Part shown: positions 50,585 to 60,052 of the stretch, piece by piece | Layout of the letters: the number at the start of each line of letters is the position of its first letter | Position numbering within the stretch: position 1 is the first letter of the stretch | Origin: an uncultured Opitutia bacterium | Lineage (GTDB): Bacteria; Verrucomicrobiota; Verrucomicrobiia; Opitutales; Opitutaceae | Length of the DNA: 64,000 nucleotides | Assembly: GCA_903859715.1 (NCBI GenBank) | Contig: CAIONS010000009.1 | Coordinates: forward strand, 124,001-188,000 | Direction of reading: 5' to 3' | Program-made: the position numbers and the translations under genes | Notes under the pieces: model-generated | What the model was told of the DNA's origin: nothing | The model's input: the letters and a program-made list of their open reading frames with translations, nothing else | Database searches by the model: none

Positions 50585-51988
50585 CTAGGCTAAGCAGGAC
50601 TGGAAGGCGGAGGTCAGGGCGGCGCGGTCGAGTTTCCGGCCGATGAAGACGAGCGTGTTGGTACGAGGGTCGGCTCCCCATTCGCGGTCGAATTTCGCGT
50701 CGAACAGCATGTGCACGCCTTGGAAGACGAGCCGCTTGTTGGTGCCCTTCACGCTCAGCACGCCCTTCATGCGGTAGATGTCGCCGCCTTTCACACGGAG
50801 CAGTTCGCTGATCCACTCGTTGAGCCGCTTGCCATCAAGGTCGCCGGGCGTGCTGATGCCGACGGACGTGACTTCGTCATTGTGCGTATGCGCGGCGTGG
50901 AAATCGCGCTGCCAGGCCGGCTTCACGGCGTCGCCTTTCACCTGGATGTGCAGCGGATCGTGGCCGCAGGATTCGAACACGAGATAGTGGCCGGGCTCCT
51001 TGATCTGGAGCGGGTAGGTGCCATTGCCTTCGTTCAGCAGCAGCCGCTGGAGCGTTGCGCCGGGAATGACGGTGTCGCCGTCCTTCAGGCGGGTTTCCCA
51101 GTCGGAGAACACGCGCACGGCGGACTCGCGGGCGGCGGTGAGCACGGCCTCGTCGAGGGACTTCACGGGCAGGATGACGACATCGAGCTCGTTCGGATTC
51201 CCGTGATGGTGGTGATGATCGTGGTCGCCGTGGTCGTGACCCTCGTGCGAGTGATCATGCTCTTCGTCGCCGTGGCCGATGACGAGTTCATGGGTGCCGG
51301 CAGGCAGGGCATAGGCGCCAGCCCATTCAAAGGGGTACTCCGGCTCGAGGAACTGCGGATCGAGCTCGGTGGCGCGGCTGAGGTTGAAGCCGCCGACGTC
51401 GAGCACGCGATCGAGCGGCACGTCGCAGTTTTGGGTACGGTGGATTTTCGCAACGGCGTTGATCCGGCGGATGCGCACCTCCAGCGCATCGAGATCCGCG
51501 GCGGGAATAAGGTCGGTCTTGTTCAGCAGGATGACGTCCGCGAAGGCGAGCTGCTTCACGGATTCGTCGTCGGTGCCGAGATGCTGCAGGATGTGCTTCG
51601 CGTCGACGACGGTGACGATGGCATCGAGCCGGAAGTTCTGCTTCATCTCGTCGTCGGTGAAGAACGTCTGGGCGACGGGGCCGGGATTCGCGAGGCCGGT
51701 GGTTTCGATCAGGATGCCGTCGAGCTTGTCCTTGCGCTTCATCAGGCGGCCGAGGATGCGGATGAGATCCCCGCGCACGGTGCAGCAGATGCACCCGTTG
51801 TTCATCTCAAAGAGCTCCTCCTCGCTCTGAATGACGAGCTGGTTGTCGACGCCGACCTCGCCGAACTCGTTCTCGATGACGGCCAGCTTTTTGCCGTGCT
51901 GCTCGGTGAGGATGCGGTTGAGGAGGGTGGTCTTGCCCGCGCCGAGGAAGCCGGTGAGGACGGTGACAGGAATGGGTCCGGTGCTCAT
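50585..51988 (-). CDS. COG0523 (CobW) family GTPase with His-rich metal-binding loop
   Basis: 467 residues from ATG 51988 ([16 protein letters not shown]). P-loop [11 protein letters not shown] near 13-23; metal motif GCICC near 67-71; [17 protein letters not shown] loop of about 20 residues rich in His and Asp ([13 protein letters not shown] and following His run, around residue 240) is the zinc-storing feature of many family members. CobW_C domain at the end. It differs from the first COG0523 protein by length and this loop. Last gene on the minus-strand metal-efflux side, 200 bp after a lipoprotein gene. Confidence 0.92.
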   Translation of the reverse strand: MSTGPIPVTVLTGFLGAGKTTLLNRILTEQHGKKLAVIENEFGEVGVDNQLVIQSEEELFEMNNGCICCTVRGDLIRILGRLMKRKDKLDGILIETTGLANPGPVAQTFFTDDEMKQNFRLDAIVTVVDAKHILQHLGTDDESVKQLAFADVILLNKTDLIPAADLDALEVRIRRINAVAKIHRTQNCDVPLDRVLDVGGFNLSRATELDPQFLEPEYPFEWAGAYALPAGTHELVIGHGDEEHDHSHEGHDHGDHDHHHHHGNPNELDVVILPVKSLDEAVLTAARESAVRVFSDWETRLKDGDTVIPGATLQRLLLNEGNGTYPLQIKEPGHYLVFESCGHDPLHIQVKGDAVKPAWQRDFHAAHTHNDEVTSVGISTPGDLDGKRLNEWISELLRVKGGDIYRMKGVLSVKGTNKRLVFQGVHMLFDAKFDREWGADPRTNTLVFIGRKLDRAALTSAFQSCLA

Positions 51989-52080
51989 GGATTTTCGATT
52001 TTGGAGTCTCGATTTTGAATTACGCAAGCGTGTGCCGGGTCGAGGAGATTGCAAACCACCCGGATTCGCTGACCTGATAT

Positions 52081-52176
52081 TTAACCGCAAAGGGCGCAAA
52101 GAGCGCAAAGCTCAAGCCATTCGGACCGGAGAAATGAGGGATCGACCTTTGCGGCCTTCGCGCTCTTCGCGGTTAA
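52081..52176. repeat. Inverted period-9 repeat (CGCAAAG family)
   Basis: Left arm 52081-52110 is TTAACCGCAAAGGGCGCAAA and onward; right arm 52147-52176 is the inverse, ending CGCGGTTAA. Between a lipoprotein gene and a COG0523 gene. A separate heptamer array (TTTTCGA/TTTTGGA) lies at 51991-52019, just upstream of the COG0523 start. Confidence 0.8.
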
Positions 52177-52187
52177 TAATGGTTTGG

Positions 52188-52673
52188 CTAATCCTGGTCG
52201 TTGCCCTTGGGGAAGTTGAAGGCGACGGCGGTGAAGGTTGTGCCGCGCACCTCGATCTTCGCGAGGACGGCGTCGAATTCCTTCGTGGTCTTGAGCCAGT
52301 CGGCCTGGGTCTCGAAGAGGGACGTGCTGCCCACGGATTCGCCGGTGGCCGGATTGGCAACGGCGGCGAGCACGAGCGAATGCGGCTGGCCGTTCACCGT
52401 GGCGGTGATTTCCAACGACGGGGCGGCGATGCGCACGAAGTTTTCCATTTCACCATCCAGCACATACGCGCTGAGCCGGCCGGTGGAGGCATCGAGCACG
52501 AGTTCCAGATGGTAGAGCTCCGTGCCGAGCACGACAGGCGTGCCGCCGTGAGGCGGATGATGCTCGTGCTTAGCCACAGGGGCATTGGCAGACGCGGGGG
52601 AGGGCGGCTTTGTGCAGCCGGCCAAACCGGCGATCAGCAGCAGGAAAAACAGAAAGCGAAGGAGCGCAGTCAT
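52188..52673 (-). CDS. His-rich lipoprotein linked to the RND efflux genes
   Basis: 161 residues from ATG 52673. The signal peptide has a lipobox (LLLIAGLAGC), then Pro/Ala-rich linker and KHEHHPPHGGTPVVLG, a His cluster near residues 34-42. The remainder is beta-rich with no named domain. HGGTPV-type lipoproteins are frequent beside Cus/Czc pumps, where a periplasmic metal-binding role is presumed. It follows the cusA-like gene by 46 bp on the same strand. Confidence 0.8.
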   Translation of the reverse strand: MTALLRFLFFLLLIAGLAGCTKPPSPASANAPVAKHEHHPPHGGTPVVLGTELYHLELVLDASTGRLSAYVLDGEMENFVRIAAPSLEITATVNGQPHSLVLAAVANPATGESVGSTSLFETQADWLKTTKEFDAVLAKIEVRGTTFTAVAFNFPKGNDQD

Positions 52674-52719
52674 GGGGTTGAGTGTAGTCGGATTGGGTCG
52701 GGAGACCAGCGCGGGATGT

Positions 52720-55700
52720 TCAACGTGCAGGAGTAGCGACGAGTTCCCGTTCGCGCAGCCAGACAAAGATCACCGGGGTGACGACAAGGATGTGGACGAG
52801 GCTGGAGAGCATGCCGCCGATGACGGGGGCGGCGAGCGGCTGCATGATTTCCACGCCGGTCCGGTGGCTCCAGAAGATAGGGAGGAGCGAGGCCACGGTG
52901 GTGGCGACGGTCATGACTTTGGGGCGAAGCCGGAGGCGAGCGCCTTCCTTAACCGCGGCGAGCAGGCCGGCGCGGGTCAATGTGCCGCCCTGCTCGGCGC
53001 GCTTTTTTGCCACGGCCTCCTCGAGATAGACGACCATCACGACGCCGGTCTGGATAGCGGTGCCGAAGAGGGCGATGTAGCCGACCCAGACGGCGACGCT
53101 GAAGGGGAAGCCGAGGATGGCCTGCAGCAGCACGCCGCCGGTGAGCGCGAACGGCACCGCGAGGAGCACGTGCGCGGCCTCGGTGGCCGAGCGGAAGGTG
53201 ACGACGAGCAGGATGAAGATGATGGCGAGCACAGCGGGGAAAACGTACAACAGCGTCTGCCGCGCGCGGAGCTGATGCTCGTACTGGCCCGAGTATTCAA
53301 CGGTCATCCCGGGATCGAGTTTCACGTCGCGGGCGATCCGCTCCTTGACCTCCGTGACGAAGCTGCCGAGGTCGCGGTCGCCCACGTTGGCCTGCACGAA
53401 GACGCGCAACCGGCCGTTTTCACTCGAGATTTCGTTCGGTCCGGTGACGCGCCGGATATCGGCGACCTGGCGGAGCTGGATGGCGGCGCCGGACGGCGTG
53501 GAGAGCGGCAGCTCGCCGAGTTTATCAATATCCTCGCGATCCGCCTGCTCGAGCCGGACCTGCAGCGGCCAGCGTTCGCGGCCTTTCAGGGTGGTGCCGA
53601 CGGTGACGCCGCCGAGGCCCGCCTCGACAATGCGCATGACATCGTCGACGCGCAGGCCGTAGCGGCCGAGGTCCTCGCGGCGGACCGCGATCTCAAGGTA
53701 AGGTTTGCCCTGCACGCGTGACGGCGCGACGCCGGTGGCGCCCTGCACCTGCTCGACGACGCGCTGCACCTCGAAGGCCTTTTGCTGCAGGGCGTCGAGG
53801 TTGTCGCCGAAGATCTTCACGCCGACCTGCGCGCGGATGCCGGTGCTCGTCATCAGGATCCGGTTTTCAATGGGCTGCAGAAAGCCGGGCACATAGCCGG
53901 GGACATTCATGAGTTTGGCGGACAGCTCGGCGATGAGCTGCGGTTTGGTCAGGCCGGGCCGCCATTCACCGGGCGGCTTGAGCATGATGGTGGTCTCGAT
54001 CATTTCGGTCGGCGCAGGGTCGGTGGCGGAATCAGAGCGGCCGAGCTTGCCGGCGACGGACGCGACCTCCGGGACCTGGCTGATGACCTTGTCCTGCCAG
54101 CTCATGATGCGCTGGACCTCGGTCAGTGAAGTGGCGGGCAGCAACACCGGCATGAAAAGCAGTGAGCCCTCTTCCAGCGTGGGCATGAATTCGCTGCCAA
54201 ATCCGCGCGTGAAGCGCGCGGGGAGTGACGTGTGACGGGTGACGAGTGACGAGAGAGGGCGCGGCAGGCCGAAGGCGATGACGGCGGACGCGGCGAGCAG
54301 ACTGCCGGCGAGGCTGAGTACGGTCTTGCGGTGGGTCAGCGCCCAGTCGAGGACGGGATCGTAGATCCGCAGCAGGCCGTGCATGAGCCAGTTCTTGCTC
54401 TCAGGCTGGAAGGGCCCGCGGACCAGCAGCGTGCAGAACACCGGGACGGCGGTTACGGCGAGTAGCACGGCGCCAATGAGCGCGAACGACTTCGTGTAGG
54501 CGAGCGGGTGGAAGAGCTTGCCCTCCTGGCCCGTGAGCAAGAACACCGGCACGAAGGCGAGGATGATGATCATCATCGAGAAAAACATCGGCCGCCCGAC
54601 CTGCGTGGAGGCCGCCAGGGTTTTCGTGAACACTTCGCCCGGTGTTAGCCGCCGTCGCAGGCGTTCCTCGGCGCGCTCGCAGTGGCGGATGACATTTTCC
54701 GTCATCACGATCCCGGCGTCCACCAGCACGCCGATGGAGATCGCAATGCCGGTGAGGGACATGATGTGCGACGGGATGCCAAACCGGTCCATCAGGATGA
54801 ACGCGATCAGCAGCGACGCCGGCAGCGGCAGCGTGACGATCAGGATGCTGCGGAAGTGGAAGAGGAACAGGATGTGCGCGAGCGTCACGAGGAGGATTTC
54901 CTCGGCGAGCGCATGCTTGAGCGTGTCGACGGCGCGGCCGATGAGATCGCTGCGGTCGTAGAACGGACGGATCGTCACTCCCGCGGGCAGGCCGGGCGCG
55001 AGGGCGGCGAGGCGGGCCTTGACGTCCTGGATCACGTGCCAGGCGTTTTCCCCGTAGCGCATGACGACGATGCCGCCGACGACCTCGCGGCCGTTGACGT
55101 CGAGTGCGCCGCGGCGGAAATCGCCGCCGATGCGGACGGTGGCGATGTCGCGCAGGTAGAGCGGAATACCGTTGCGCGGCTGGATGACGATGGACTCGAG
55201 ATCCGCGGCGCTATGCACGAGGCCAAGGCCGCGCACGATGAACTCGGCGCCATTCTCGTCGATGGTCTTGCCGCCGACGTTGCGGTTGCTCTGGGCGACG
55301 GCGTCCATCACCTCGCCGAGCATGACGCCGTACTGCCGGAGCTTGAGCGCGGAAACCTCAACCTGCCACTGGCGGACAAATCCGCCCACGCTGGCCACCT
55401 CGGCAACGCCGGGCACGCCGGCCAGCTGGTGGTGGATGAAGGTATCCTGCAGCGCGCGGAGGGAGCCGAGGTCCTGCATGCCGGATTCGTCGTCGAGGTA
55501 ATATTGATAAACCCAGCCGAGGCCGGTCGCGTCGGGCCCGAGGCGGGCGGTGACGTCCGCGGGCAGCAGGTTGCCGAGGGAATTGAGCCGCTCGAGCACG
55601 CGGGTGCGGGAGAAGTACGGATCGGCCTGGTCCTCGAAGATGACGGTGAGAAACGAGAAGCCGAACATGGAGGTGGCGCGGACGGATTTCACGCCGGCCA

Positions 55701-55926
55701 GGCCCTGCAGCGCGGAGCTGAGCGGATAGGTGATCTGGTCCTCGACTTCCTGCGGGCTGCGGCCGGGCCAGTCGGCGTAGACGATGACTTGGTTTTCCGA
55801 CAGGTCGGGAATGGCGTCGATGGGCACGCGCTGGAGCGCGATGACGCCCCAGGCGCAAAGCGCGAGGAAGCCGCTGATGACCAGGAAACGGTGGTGCAGC
55901 GACCAGGTGATGAGGCGGTTGATCAT
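52720..55926 (-). CDS. Heavy-metal RND efflux pump, CusA/CzcA family
   Basis: 1068 residues from ATG 55926 (MINRLITWSLHHRFLV). Twelve helices with two large periplasmic loops; PIDAIPDLSENQVIVYADWPG is the heavy-metal RND signature. The proton-relay helix has IGVLVDAGIVMTENVI, closer to the CusA (monovalent Cu/Ag) than the CzcA DFG pattern. RILMTSTGIRAQ has a Met at the place of one CusA substrate Met; the other two could not be confirmed. About 20 residues (SLVTRHTSLPARFTRG) come from a heptamer array plus palindrome. Operon with the adaptor gene 13 bp upstream. Confidence 0.92.
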   Translation of the reverse strand: MINRLITWSLHHRFLVISGFLALCAWGVIALQRVPIDAIPDLSENQVIVYADWPGRSPQEVEDQITYPLSSALQGLAGVKSVRATSMFGFSFLTVIFEDQADPYFSRTRVLERLNSLGNLLPADVTARLGPDATGLGWVYQYYLDDESGMQDLGSLRALQDTFIHHQLAGVPGVAEVASVGGFVRQWQVEVSALKLRQYGVMLGEVMDAVAQSNRNVGGKTIDENGAEFIVRGLGLVHSAADLESIVIQPRNGIPLYLRDIATVRIGGDFRRGALDVNGREVVGGIVVMRYGENAWHVIQDVKARLAALAPGLPAGVTIRPFYDRSDLIGRAVDTLKHALAEEILLVTLAHILFLFHFRSILIVTLPLPASLLIAFILMDRFGIPSHIMSLTGIAISIGVLVDAGIVMTENVIRHCERAEERLRRRLTPGEVFTKTLAASTQVGRPMFFSMMIIILAFVPVFLLTGQEGKLFHPLAYTKSFALIGAVLLAVTAVPVFCTLLVRGPFQPESKNWLMHGLLRIYDPVLDWALTHRKTVLSLAGSLLAASAVIAFGLPRPLSSLVTRHTSLPARFTRGFGSEFMPTLEEGSLLFMPVLLPATSLTEVQRIMSWQDKVISQVPEVASVAGKLGRSDSATDPAPTEMIETTIMLKPPGEWRPGLTKPQLIAELSAKLMNVPGYVPGFLQPIENRILMTSTGIRAQVGVKIFGDNLDALQQKAFEVQRVVEQVQGATGVAPSRVQGKPYLEIAVRREDLGRYGLRVDDVMRIVEAGLGGVTVGTTLKGRERWPLQVRLEQADREDIDKLGELPLSTPSGAAIQLRQVADIRRVTGPNEISSENGRLRVFVQANVGDRDLGSFVTEVKERIARDVKLDPGMTVEYSGQYEHQLRARQTLLYVFPAVLAIIFILLVVTFRSATEAAHVLLAVPFALTGGVLLQAILGFPFSVAVWVGYIALFGTAIQTGVVMVVYLEEAVAKKRAEQGGTLTRAGLLAAVKEGARLRLRPKVMTVATTVASLLPIFWSHRTGVEIMQPLAAPVIGGMLSSLVHILVVTPVIFVWLRERELVATPAR
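54225..54252. repeat. Heptamer array inside the RND pump gene
   Basis: Four 7-mers: GTGACGT, GTGACGG, GTGACGA, GTGACGA, next to the palindrome CGCGCGTGAAGCGCGCG (from about 54204). In frame, just before the conserved GSEFMPTLEEG. Confidence 0.8.
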
Positions 55927-55939
55927 GGCGGTAGAGCGC

Positions 55940-57571
55940 TCAGTTGAGTTCGTCGCCGCACTCCGGCATGGCCGAGCCGAAGAAAGGATTCTTCGCGCTC
56001 GCGGTGCGGGACAGCCAACGGGCGATGCCGAGCACGGGTGACATCGGGCACTGGAAGATATGCAGCCCCTCGCGATGATGAAGATGCCGGGCGCGCGCCA
56101 CGTCGGCCAACTCAGTGCTGAACGGTTCGAAGTCGCGGCGGGCGGCGCGCAAGTCGGCCGGATCGCTAAGGGCCTGCCTGAAGCGGGCGAGCGAGCCATC
56201 CGGACCGGCCGGGTCGGTGGCGAGATAAGCCAGCAAGGCGGCGCGGAGGGCGGGCAGCTGCTTTTTGTAGCCAGCGAAATCATCGGCAGCGAGCGGGACG
56301 GCGGCATCGGCGGCGGCGAAGGCGAGGGACTTGAGCTGCGGGTAGTTATCGACCGGGGCAGTGGGCGCCGCAGATTTTTCCGGGGAGATCCCATGATGGG
56401 AATCGGTCTCGCCGGTGATGGCGGCGCGGGCCAGCTGGGCCTGGCCGTCGAGCAGCAGGCCGCCTTCCGTGACCACTTGGTCGCCGGCGCTGAGCCCACC
56501 GAGAATCTCGACAGAGTCGTCGCCGACCCGGCCGAGTCGGACCCGGCGGATCAGATAGGCGCGGTCCCGCTGCTGGAGAAACACCACGGGTTCGGCGCCG
56601 TGCTGCAGGACGGCGCTGCGCGGGGCGAGGAGCACATCGGGAATTTCCAGCCGCACGGTGGCATAGCCGGTCTGCTGATGAAACATGGCGTGGTCGTGAT
56701 TCGCGAGCACCACGCGCACCTTGGCGGTGCGCGTCATGGGATCGAGGTTGGGATTGATGAAGGCGATGAGCGCGGTCAGCACGCGACCGGGCTGCGAGGC
56801 CACGGTCACGGCCACCGGCTGGCCGACGCGCAGCCACGCGAGGTCGGGTTCGTAGGCGTCGAAGACGAACCACATCGAGGAGAAGTCGGCGATTTCGAAG
56901 AGCCGGGTTTCCTTTTCGGCCTGGTCCTTGTTGAGCTCCTGGCCCTCGTAGACATGGCGGGCGACGACAGTGCCGGACATGGACGCGCGGACGTTCACCA
57001 TCGCGGTGGGCTCCAGTGTGTGCTCGAGGATGTCGATTTCCTCCGGCGACAGACCGAGGTCGAGCAGGCGTTCACGGGCCGTGGCCCGTTCGGACGGCGG
57101 GAAGGCGGCGCCACCCTTGAGGCGTTCGACGTACTGGCGCTGGGCGGTCAACATCTCAGGGCTGTAAACCGTGGCGAGGGGTTCGCCCTCACGGACCTCG
57201 GCGCCCACGTAGTTGACGAAAAGTTTTTCCACCCGGCCTGGGACGCGGGCGGAGATGATACGATGGCGGGTGTCGTCGTCTTCCACGATGCCGGCCACGC
57301 GCAGGGTGCGGACCAGCGGTGCGCGGGTGACCGCGGCGGTCTGCACGCCGATGACACTGGCCCCGGCGGGAGTCAGCGTGACGAGGTTGGGATCGGCGGC
57401 GGCATCACCGGCCGGCGCGGCGACGAGGTCCATTCCGCAGATGGTGCATTTGTCGCCCGGCTTGTCGGATTTGATCCACGGGTGCATCGGGCACTGATAG
57501 ACCGTGGCGGTGGCCGCCGGCAGCGAGAGGGCGACGGCGAGAAGCAGGAAAAGGGAGAGAAGGGATTTCAT
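55940..57571 (-). CDS. RND efflux periplasmic adaptor (CusB-type) with two extra metal-binding domains
   Basis: 543 residues with signal peptide. Right after it is a heavy-metal-binding domain, YQCPMHP ... CTICGMDL (Cys27, His30, Cys42, Cys45). Then follows the membrane-fusion core: lipoyl/hairpin part VNVRASMSGTVVARHVYEGQ and beta-barrel. A C-terminal DUF3347-like domain ends in FQCPMSP ... NPFFGSAMPECG. Joins the RND pump to an outer-membrane channel; no channel gene (CusC/TolC) is present here. Both extra domains point to copper or silver. Confidence 0.92.
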   Translation of the reverse strand: MKSLLSLFLLLAVALSLPAATATVYQCPMHPWIKSDKPGDKCTICGMDLVAAPAGDAAADPNLVTLTPAGASVIGVQTAAVTRAPLVRTLRVAGIVEDDDTRHRIISARVPGRVEKLFVNYVGAEVREGEPLATVYSPEMLTAQRQYVERLKGGAAFPPSERATARERLLDLGLSPEEIDILEHTLEPTAMVNVRASMSGTVVARHVYEGQELNKDQAEKETRLFEIADFSSMWFVFDAYEPDLAWLRVGQPVAVTVASQPGRVLTALIAFINPNLDPMTRTAKVRVVLANHDHAMFHQQTGYATVRLEIPDVLLAPRSAVLQHGAEPVVFLQQRDRAYLIRRVRLGRVGDDSVEILGGLSAGDQVVTEGGLLLDGQAQLARAAITGETDSHHGISPEKSAAPTAPVDNYPQLKSLAFAAADAAVPLAADDFAGYKKQLPALRAALLAYLATDPAGPDGSLARFRQALSDPADLRAARRDFEPFSTELADVARARHLHHREGLHIFQCPMSPVLGIARWLSRTASAKNPFFGSAMPECGDELN

Positions 57572-57691
57572 GGCTGATCCAGGACAGGGAGGGAAACAGG
57601 GGAACGCTCCAACACGCGCACGCCGCAGCGCACGCGGACAAGACAGGGGCGGCCGCCGTGACCACGCACGGACCCACCGCGGGCCGGGATC

Positions 57692-58057
57692 CTAGACCAG
57701 GAAACTGCAGTGGGCCTTGAACAAGGGCACACTCGCAGGGGGCATCACCCGGGTGGGTGAGCGAGTCGCGACCGAAACGGCCGCCGGCTCAACAAAAGCG
57801 GCAAAGAATTTTTCGCCGATCCGCCGGGAAGACTTGGCGACGCGGCGAACTTCGGCCGTTACAGCGGGCGCGGGCCGGTCCAACGAAACCAAGGCGGTGG
57901 AGGAAACCGGGGGCGGCAGGCAGTTGGGCATGCCGCACGCGCCCGGGTGATCGCAGCAGCAGCAGGCGGGATGCGGGGCATCCGCCAACACGACCGGCTG
58001 CACCTGTGCAAAAGCGCAAGTGGCCAACGTGAGGATGACTGCAAGGAGACGCCGCAT
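57692..58057 (-). CDS. Small secreted Cys-rich protein
   Basis: 121 residues with signal peptide (MRRLLAVILTLATCAFAQ). The mature N-terminus has PHPACCCCDHPGACGMPNC, seven cysteines in about 20 residues, followed by a Pro/Val/Ala-rich tail. I do not recognise a family. Position just upstream of the adaptor and pump genes, same strand, suggests a periplasmic metal buffer or chaperone; this is inference. Gap to the adaptor start is 120 bp. Confidence 0.65.
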   Translation of the reverse strand: MRRLLAVILTLATCAFAQVQPVVLADAPHPACCCCDHPGACGMPNCLPPPVSSTALVSLDRPAPAVTAEVRRVAKSSRRIGEKFFAAFVEPAAVSVATRSPTRVMPPASVPLFKAHCSFLV

Positions 58058-58128
58058 GGAGAATGCCTAGGTAACCATGGGAGAGAGGGACGCAAATTTA
58101 TATTCCCGCCGAGCAGACGGGAAGGGCA

Positions 58129-58331
58129 CCACGAATGGACGGGAATTCACACGAATAGGAGACGGCCGATCCCCGGAATTTTAACCACGGATAACACGGA
58201 TTTCACGGATGGAACTCCGATCCTGAGTATCCTCCTTCGCCTTTATCCGGATCGAATCCGTGTAATCCGTGGTTAAAAATCAGGGAGGATTGAGGTTTTT
58301 CTATTCGTGTGAATTCGTGTCCATTCGTGGT
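58129..58331. repeat. Double-nested inverted repeat
   Basis: Outer pair 58129-58158 and 58301-58331 (ACACGAATAG / CTATTCGTGT type). Inner pair 58179-58208 and 58250-58278 (CCACGGATA, ACACGGATT, TCACGG against its inverse). It occupies the gap 58058-58355; no gene seen. Confidence 0.85.
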
Positions 58332-58355
58332 TAAATCTGTTCGGTTAGCTTCAGT

Positions 58356-59312
58356 TCAAAGTTTCCAGCGCACGCCCAGGGAGAGCACCCATTTCGGTTC
58401 CAGCTGCAGGCCGTTGACTCGCTGGTAGACCGGCAGCTGGACGAAGACGAAGCTGGTGGTCTGTGGGACGAGTTCCGCAGTAAGGCCGGGGCTCACGTAG
58501 GCGATGGTGCTGCCACTGTTGGGCGTGTCGGCCTCGGTGCCATGTTCGCGGCCTTCCGTTTTCAGGTTCAGCTGAAGCTGCGGGGTGAAGCGGCTGGTGT
58601 TTAACCAGCGGACTCCGCCGCTGAGCGTCACGCTGGTGGACGGCAGGAAGCCGGCGCGAGCGGCCAGCGGCTGATCGAGCATCACTTGGGCAAAACAGCC
58701 CAGACTGTCTGACGGCTTGGTGAACCACGAGGCGCCGGCGAGCAGATCGGTCGTGCCGGTGCCGAGCTGGAGGCCGCGGTCGAGCAATTCGCCGGCCTGA
58801 GGACCTTCAAAGAAATCCTGATTAAAACCGCCGGCGGGCAGCTTGAGCCCGAATTGCAGGCTGAAACTCTGGCTCGGATTGAATTGCTGGTAGCGCGCCA
58901 GCAGCCGGATGTCGCCGAGCCCGCTGGCGCGCGACGTGGAAATATCCGTGTCGCCGGCGGCGATCGTGGTGTGAAAGCGATCTTCATAGGGCAACGCGAC
59001 CGAGAACGCCCACGTCGAATTGAACACATAGTTCAGGTCGAGCCACGTGTTGCGGTTGACCGTGCGCTGCTGGATCTCGTCGTCATTGGGAAACGGGAAC
59101 GCGGCCCGGTCGACGCTGCCGGTGCCGCTGCGCAGGTCGGATTGTTGGAAATATTCGTAACGGATTCCGGCCTCGAGGCCGGGGGTCATGGTGTAGCCTT
59201 GGGCGGCCCAGTCGGAACTGAGCGAGCAACCGCAGACGGAACAGGCGACGGCGGTCGACGTTCCGGCGAGAAGTGAGAGGGGAAGGAGGCGGGAGAAAAA
59301 TTTGAGTTTCAT
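58356..59312 (-). CDS. Outer-membrane beta-barrel protein of metal-efflux locus
   Basis: 318 residues with signal peptide (LLPLSLLAGTSTAVA). The mature start is CSVCGCSLSSDW, a Cys-x2-Cys-x-Cys cluster, followed by alternating beta strands (WAFSVALPYEDRF, SFSLQFGLKLPAGG) ending VLSLGVRWKL. Looks like a transporter/porin of the phenol-degradation MetA-pathway type, commonly found beside copper genes. It is not a TolC/CusC-type channel. Likely first gene of the minus-strand metal group, 298 bp upstream of the Cys-rich gene. Confidence 0.75.
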   Translation of the reverse strand: MKLKFFSRLLPLSLLAGTSTAVACSVCGCSLSSDWAAQGYTMTPGLEAGIRYEYFQQSDLRSGTGSVDRAAFPFPNDDEIQQRTVNRNTWLDLNYVFNSTWAFSVALPYEDRFHTTIAAGDTDISTSRASGLGDIRLLARYQQFNPSQSFSLQFGLKLPAGGFNQDFFEGPQAGELLDRGLQLGTGTTDLLAGASWFTKPSDSLGCFAQVMLDQPLAARAGFLPSTSVTLSGGVRWLNTSRFTPQLQLNLKTEGREHGTEADTPNSGSTIAYVSPGLTAELVPQTTSFVFVQLPVYQRVNGLQLEPKWVLSLGVRWKL

Positions 59313-59424
59313 GAAACGAAAATGAATTCTGTAGCTTGCTGACAGGGCGTGAGCGGGCGCGACAGGCGCGCGGAAGGACCGAACAACGGGCAGGACGGAT
59401 GGCCGTGAACAGGGGACCGGCCCC

Positions 59425-59450
59425 GGCTCATGCGGAGAATTCGCCCTACC
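59425..59450 (-). repeat. REP-like unit (GTAG type)
   Basis: Minus-strand reading: GGTAG, GGCGAATTC-TCC-GCATGAGCC. Imperfect stem. Located in the 170-bp gap between two minus-strand genes. Confidence 0.6.
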
Positions 59451-59482
59451 GCGGAAGGGTCACCGCGGAGCGCGGCGACGGT

Positions 59483-59878
59483 TCAAGCGGCCGACCGCGG
59501 TGGCGGCAGGGGCGGGGCGGGGCGTTCCGCGCTCAGCGGCGCGGACACGTCCGGGACCAGGCCGGCGCACACGGGCGCGGGCGAGGCAAACACGAGCGCG
59601 CGGGGCGTGCTCACGAAAAAGATTTTTTCCGGCGCCTTGGTGCCTGCGACCTTGGCCCCGGCGGCGTCCTGCTGCTGCGTGGCGCTCTGCACGAGTTCGC
59701 ACACGCCGCACAGCGCTTCGCCGGAGAAGGTTTTCTTCACGGCCTGCAGGAGCGGCATCGACTGCGAATAGGTCGTGATCATGCGGCCCCAGGCGAAGGT
59801 CTGCACCAGATCCCACGGACTGCCCGTGGCGAGGAGCCACGCGGACAGCGTCAGGATGAGGGAAAGCTGGCGGCGCAT
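59483..59878 (-). CDS. Small secreted protein with CxxC motif, unknown
   Basis: 131 residues from ATG 59878 (MRRQLSLILTLSAWLLATG). Signal-like N-terminus; then SPWDLVQTFAWGRMITTYSQ, and GEALCGVCELVQSA with a Cys-x2-Cys. The tail is Pro/Ala-rich. The core appears conserved in style but I cannot assign a family. Same strand as, and upstream of, the outer-membrane barrel gene, so it may belong to the metal-linked group. Confidence 0.6.
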   Translation of the reverse strand: MRRQLSLILTLSAWLLATGSPWDLVQTFAWGRMITTYSQSMPLLQAVKKTFSGEALCGVCELVQSATQQQDAAGAKVAGTKAPEKIFFVSTPRALVFASPAPVCAGLVPDVSAPLSAERPAPPLPPPRSAA

Positions 59879-60014
59879 ATCGGCGGCGAGCAAAGGCGCG
59901 GGGCCGGGCGACTCAAGACTTTTGCAGGCGGTCGAAGCGCGGTAGAAGTGTGGTCGGCCGTTCCGCATGATCCGGGCTAATGCGCAGGATGGCCACGCTA
60001 CGCGCATGACAAAC

Positions 60015-60040
60015 GGCGGGGTCGGCGACCCCGCCCTACA
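60015..60040. repeat. REP-like unit, second copy of the GGCGGGGT hairpin
   Basis: GGCGGGGT-CGGCG-ACCCCGCC followed by CTACA. Same as 50538-50564 except one base in the loop. Lies 13 bp past the stop of the pseudopilin-like gene. Confidence 0.75.
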
Positions 60041-60052
60041 ATGGCAGGCCGG

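Noticed and set aside
59336-59980. 214-codon plus-strand frame near 59.4-60.0 kb
   Set aside because: Arg/Gly-rich shadow of the minus-strand secreted CxxC protein; it contains the REP-like unit.
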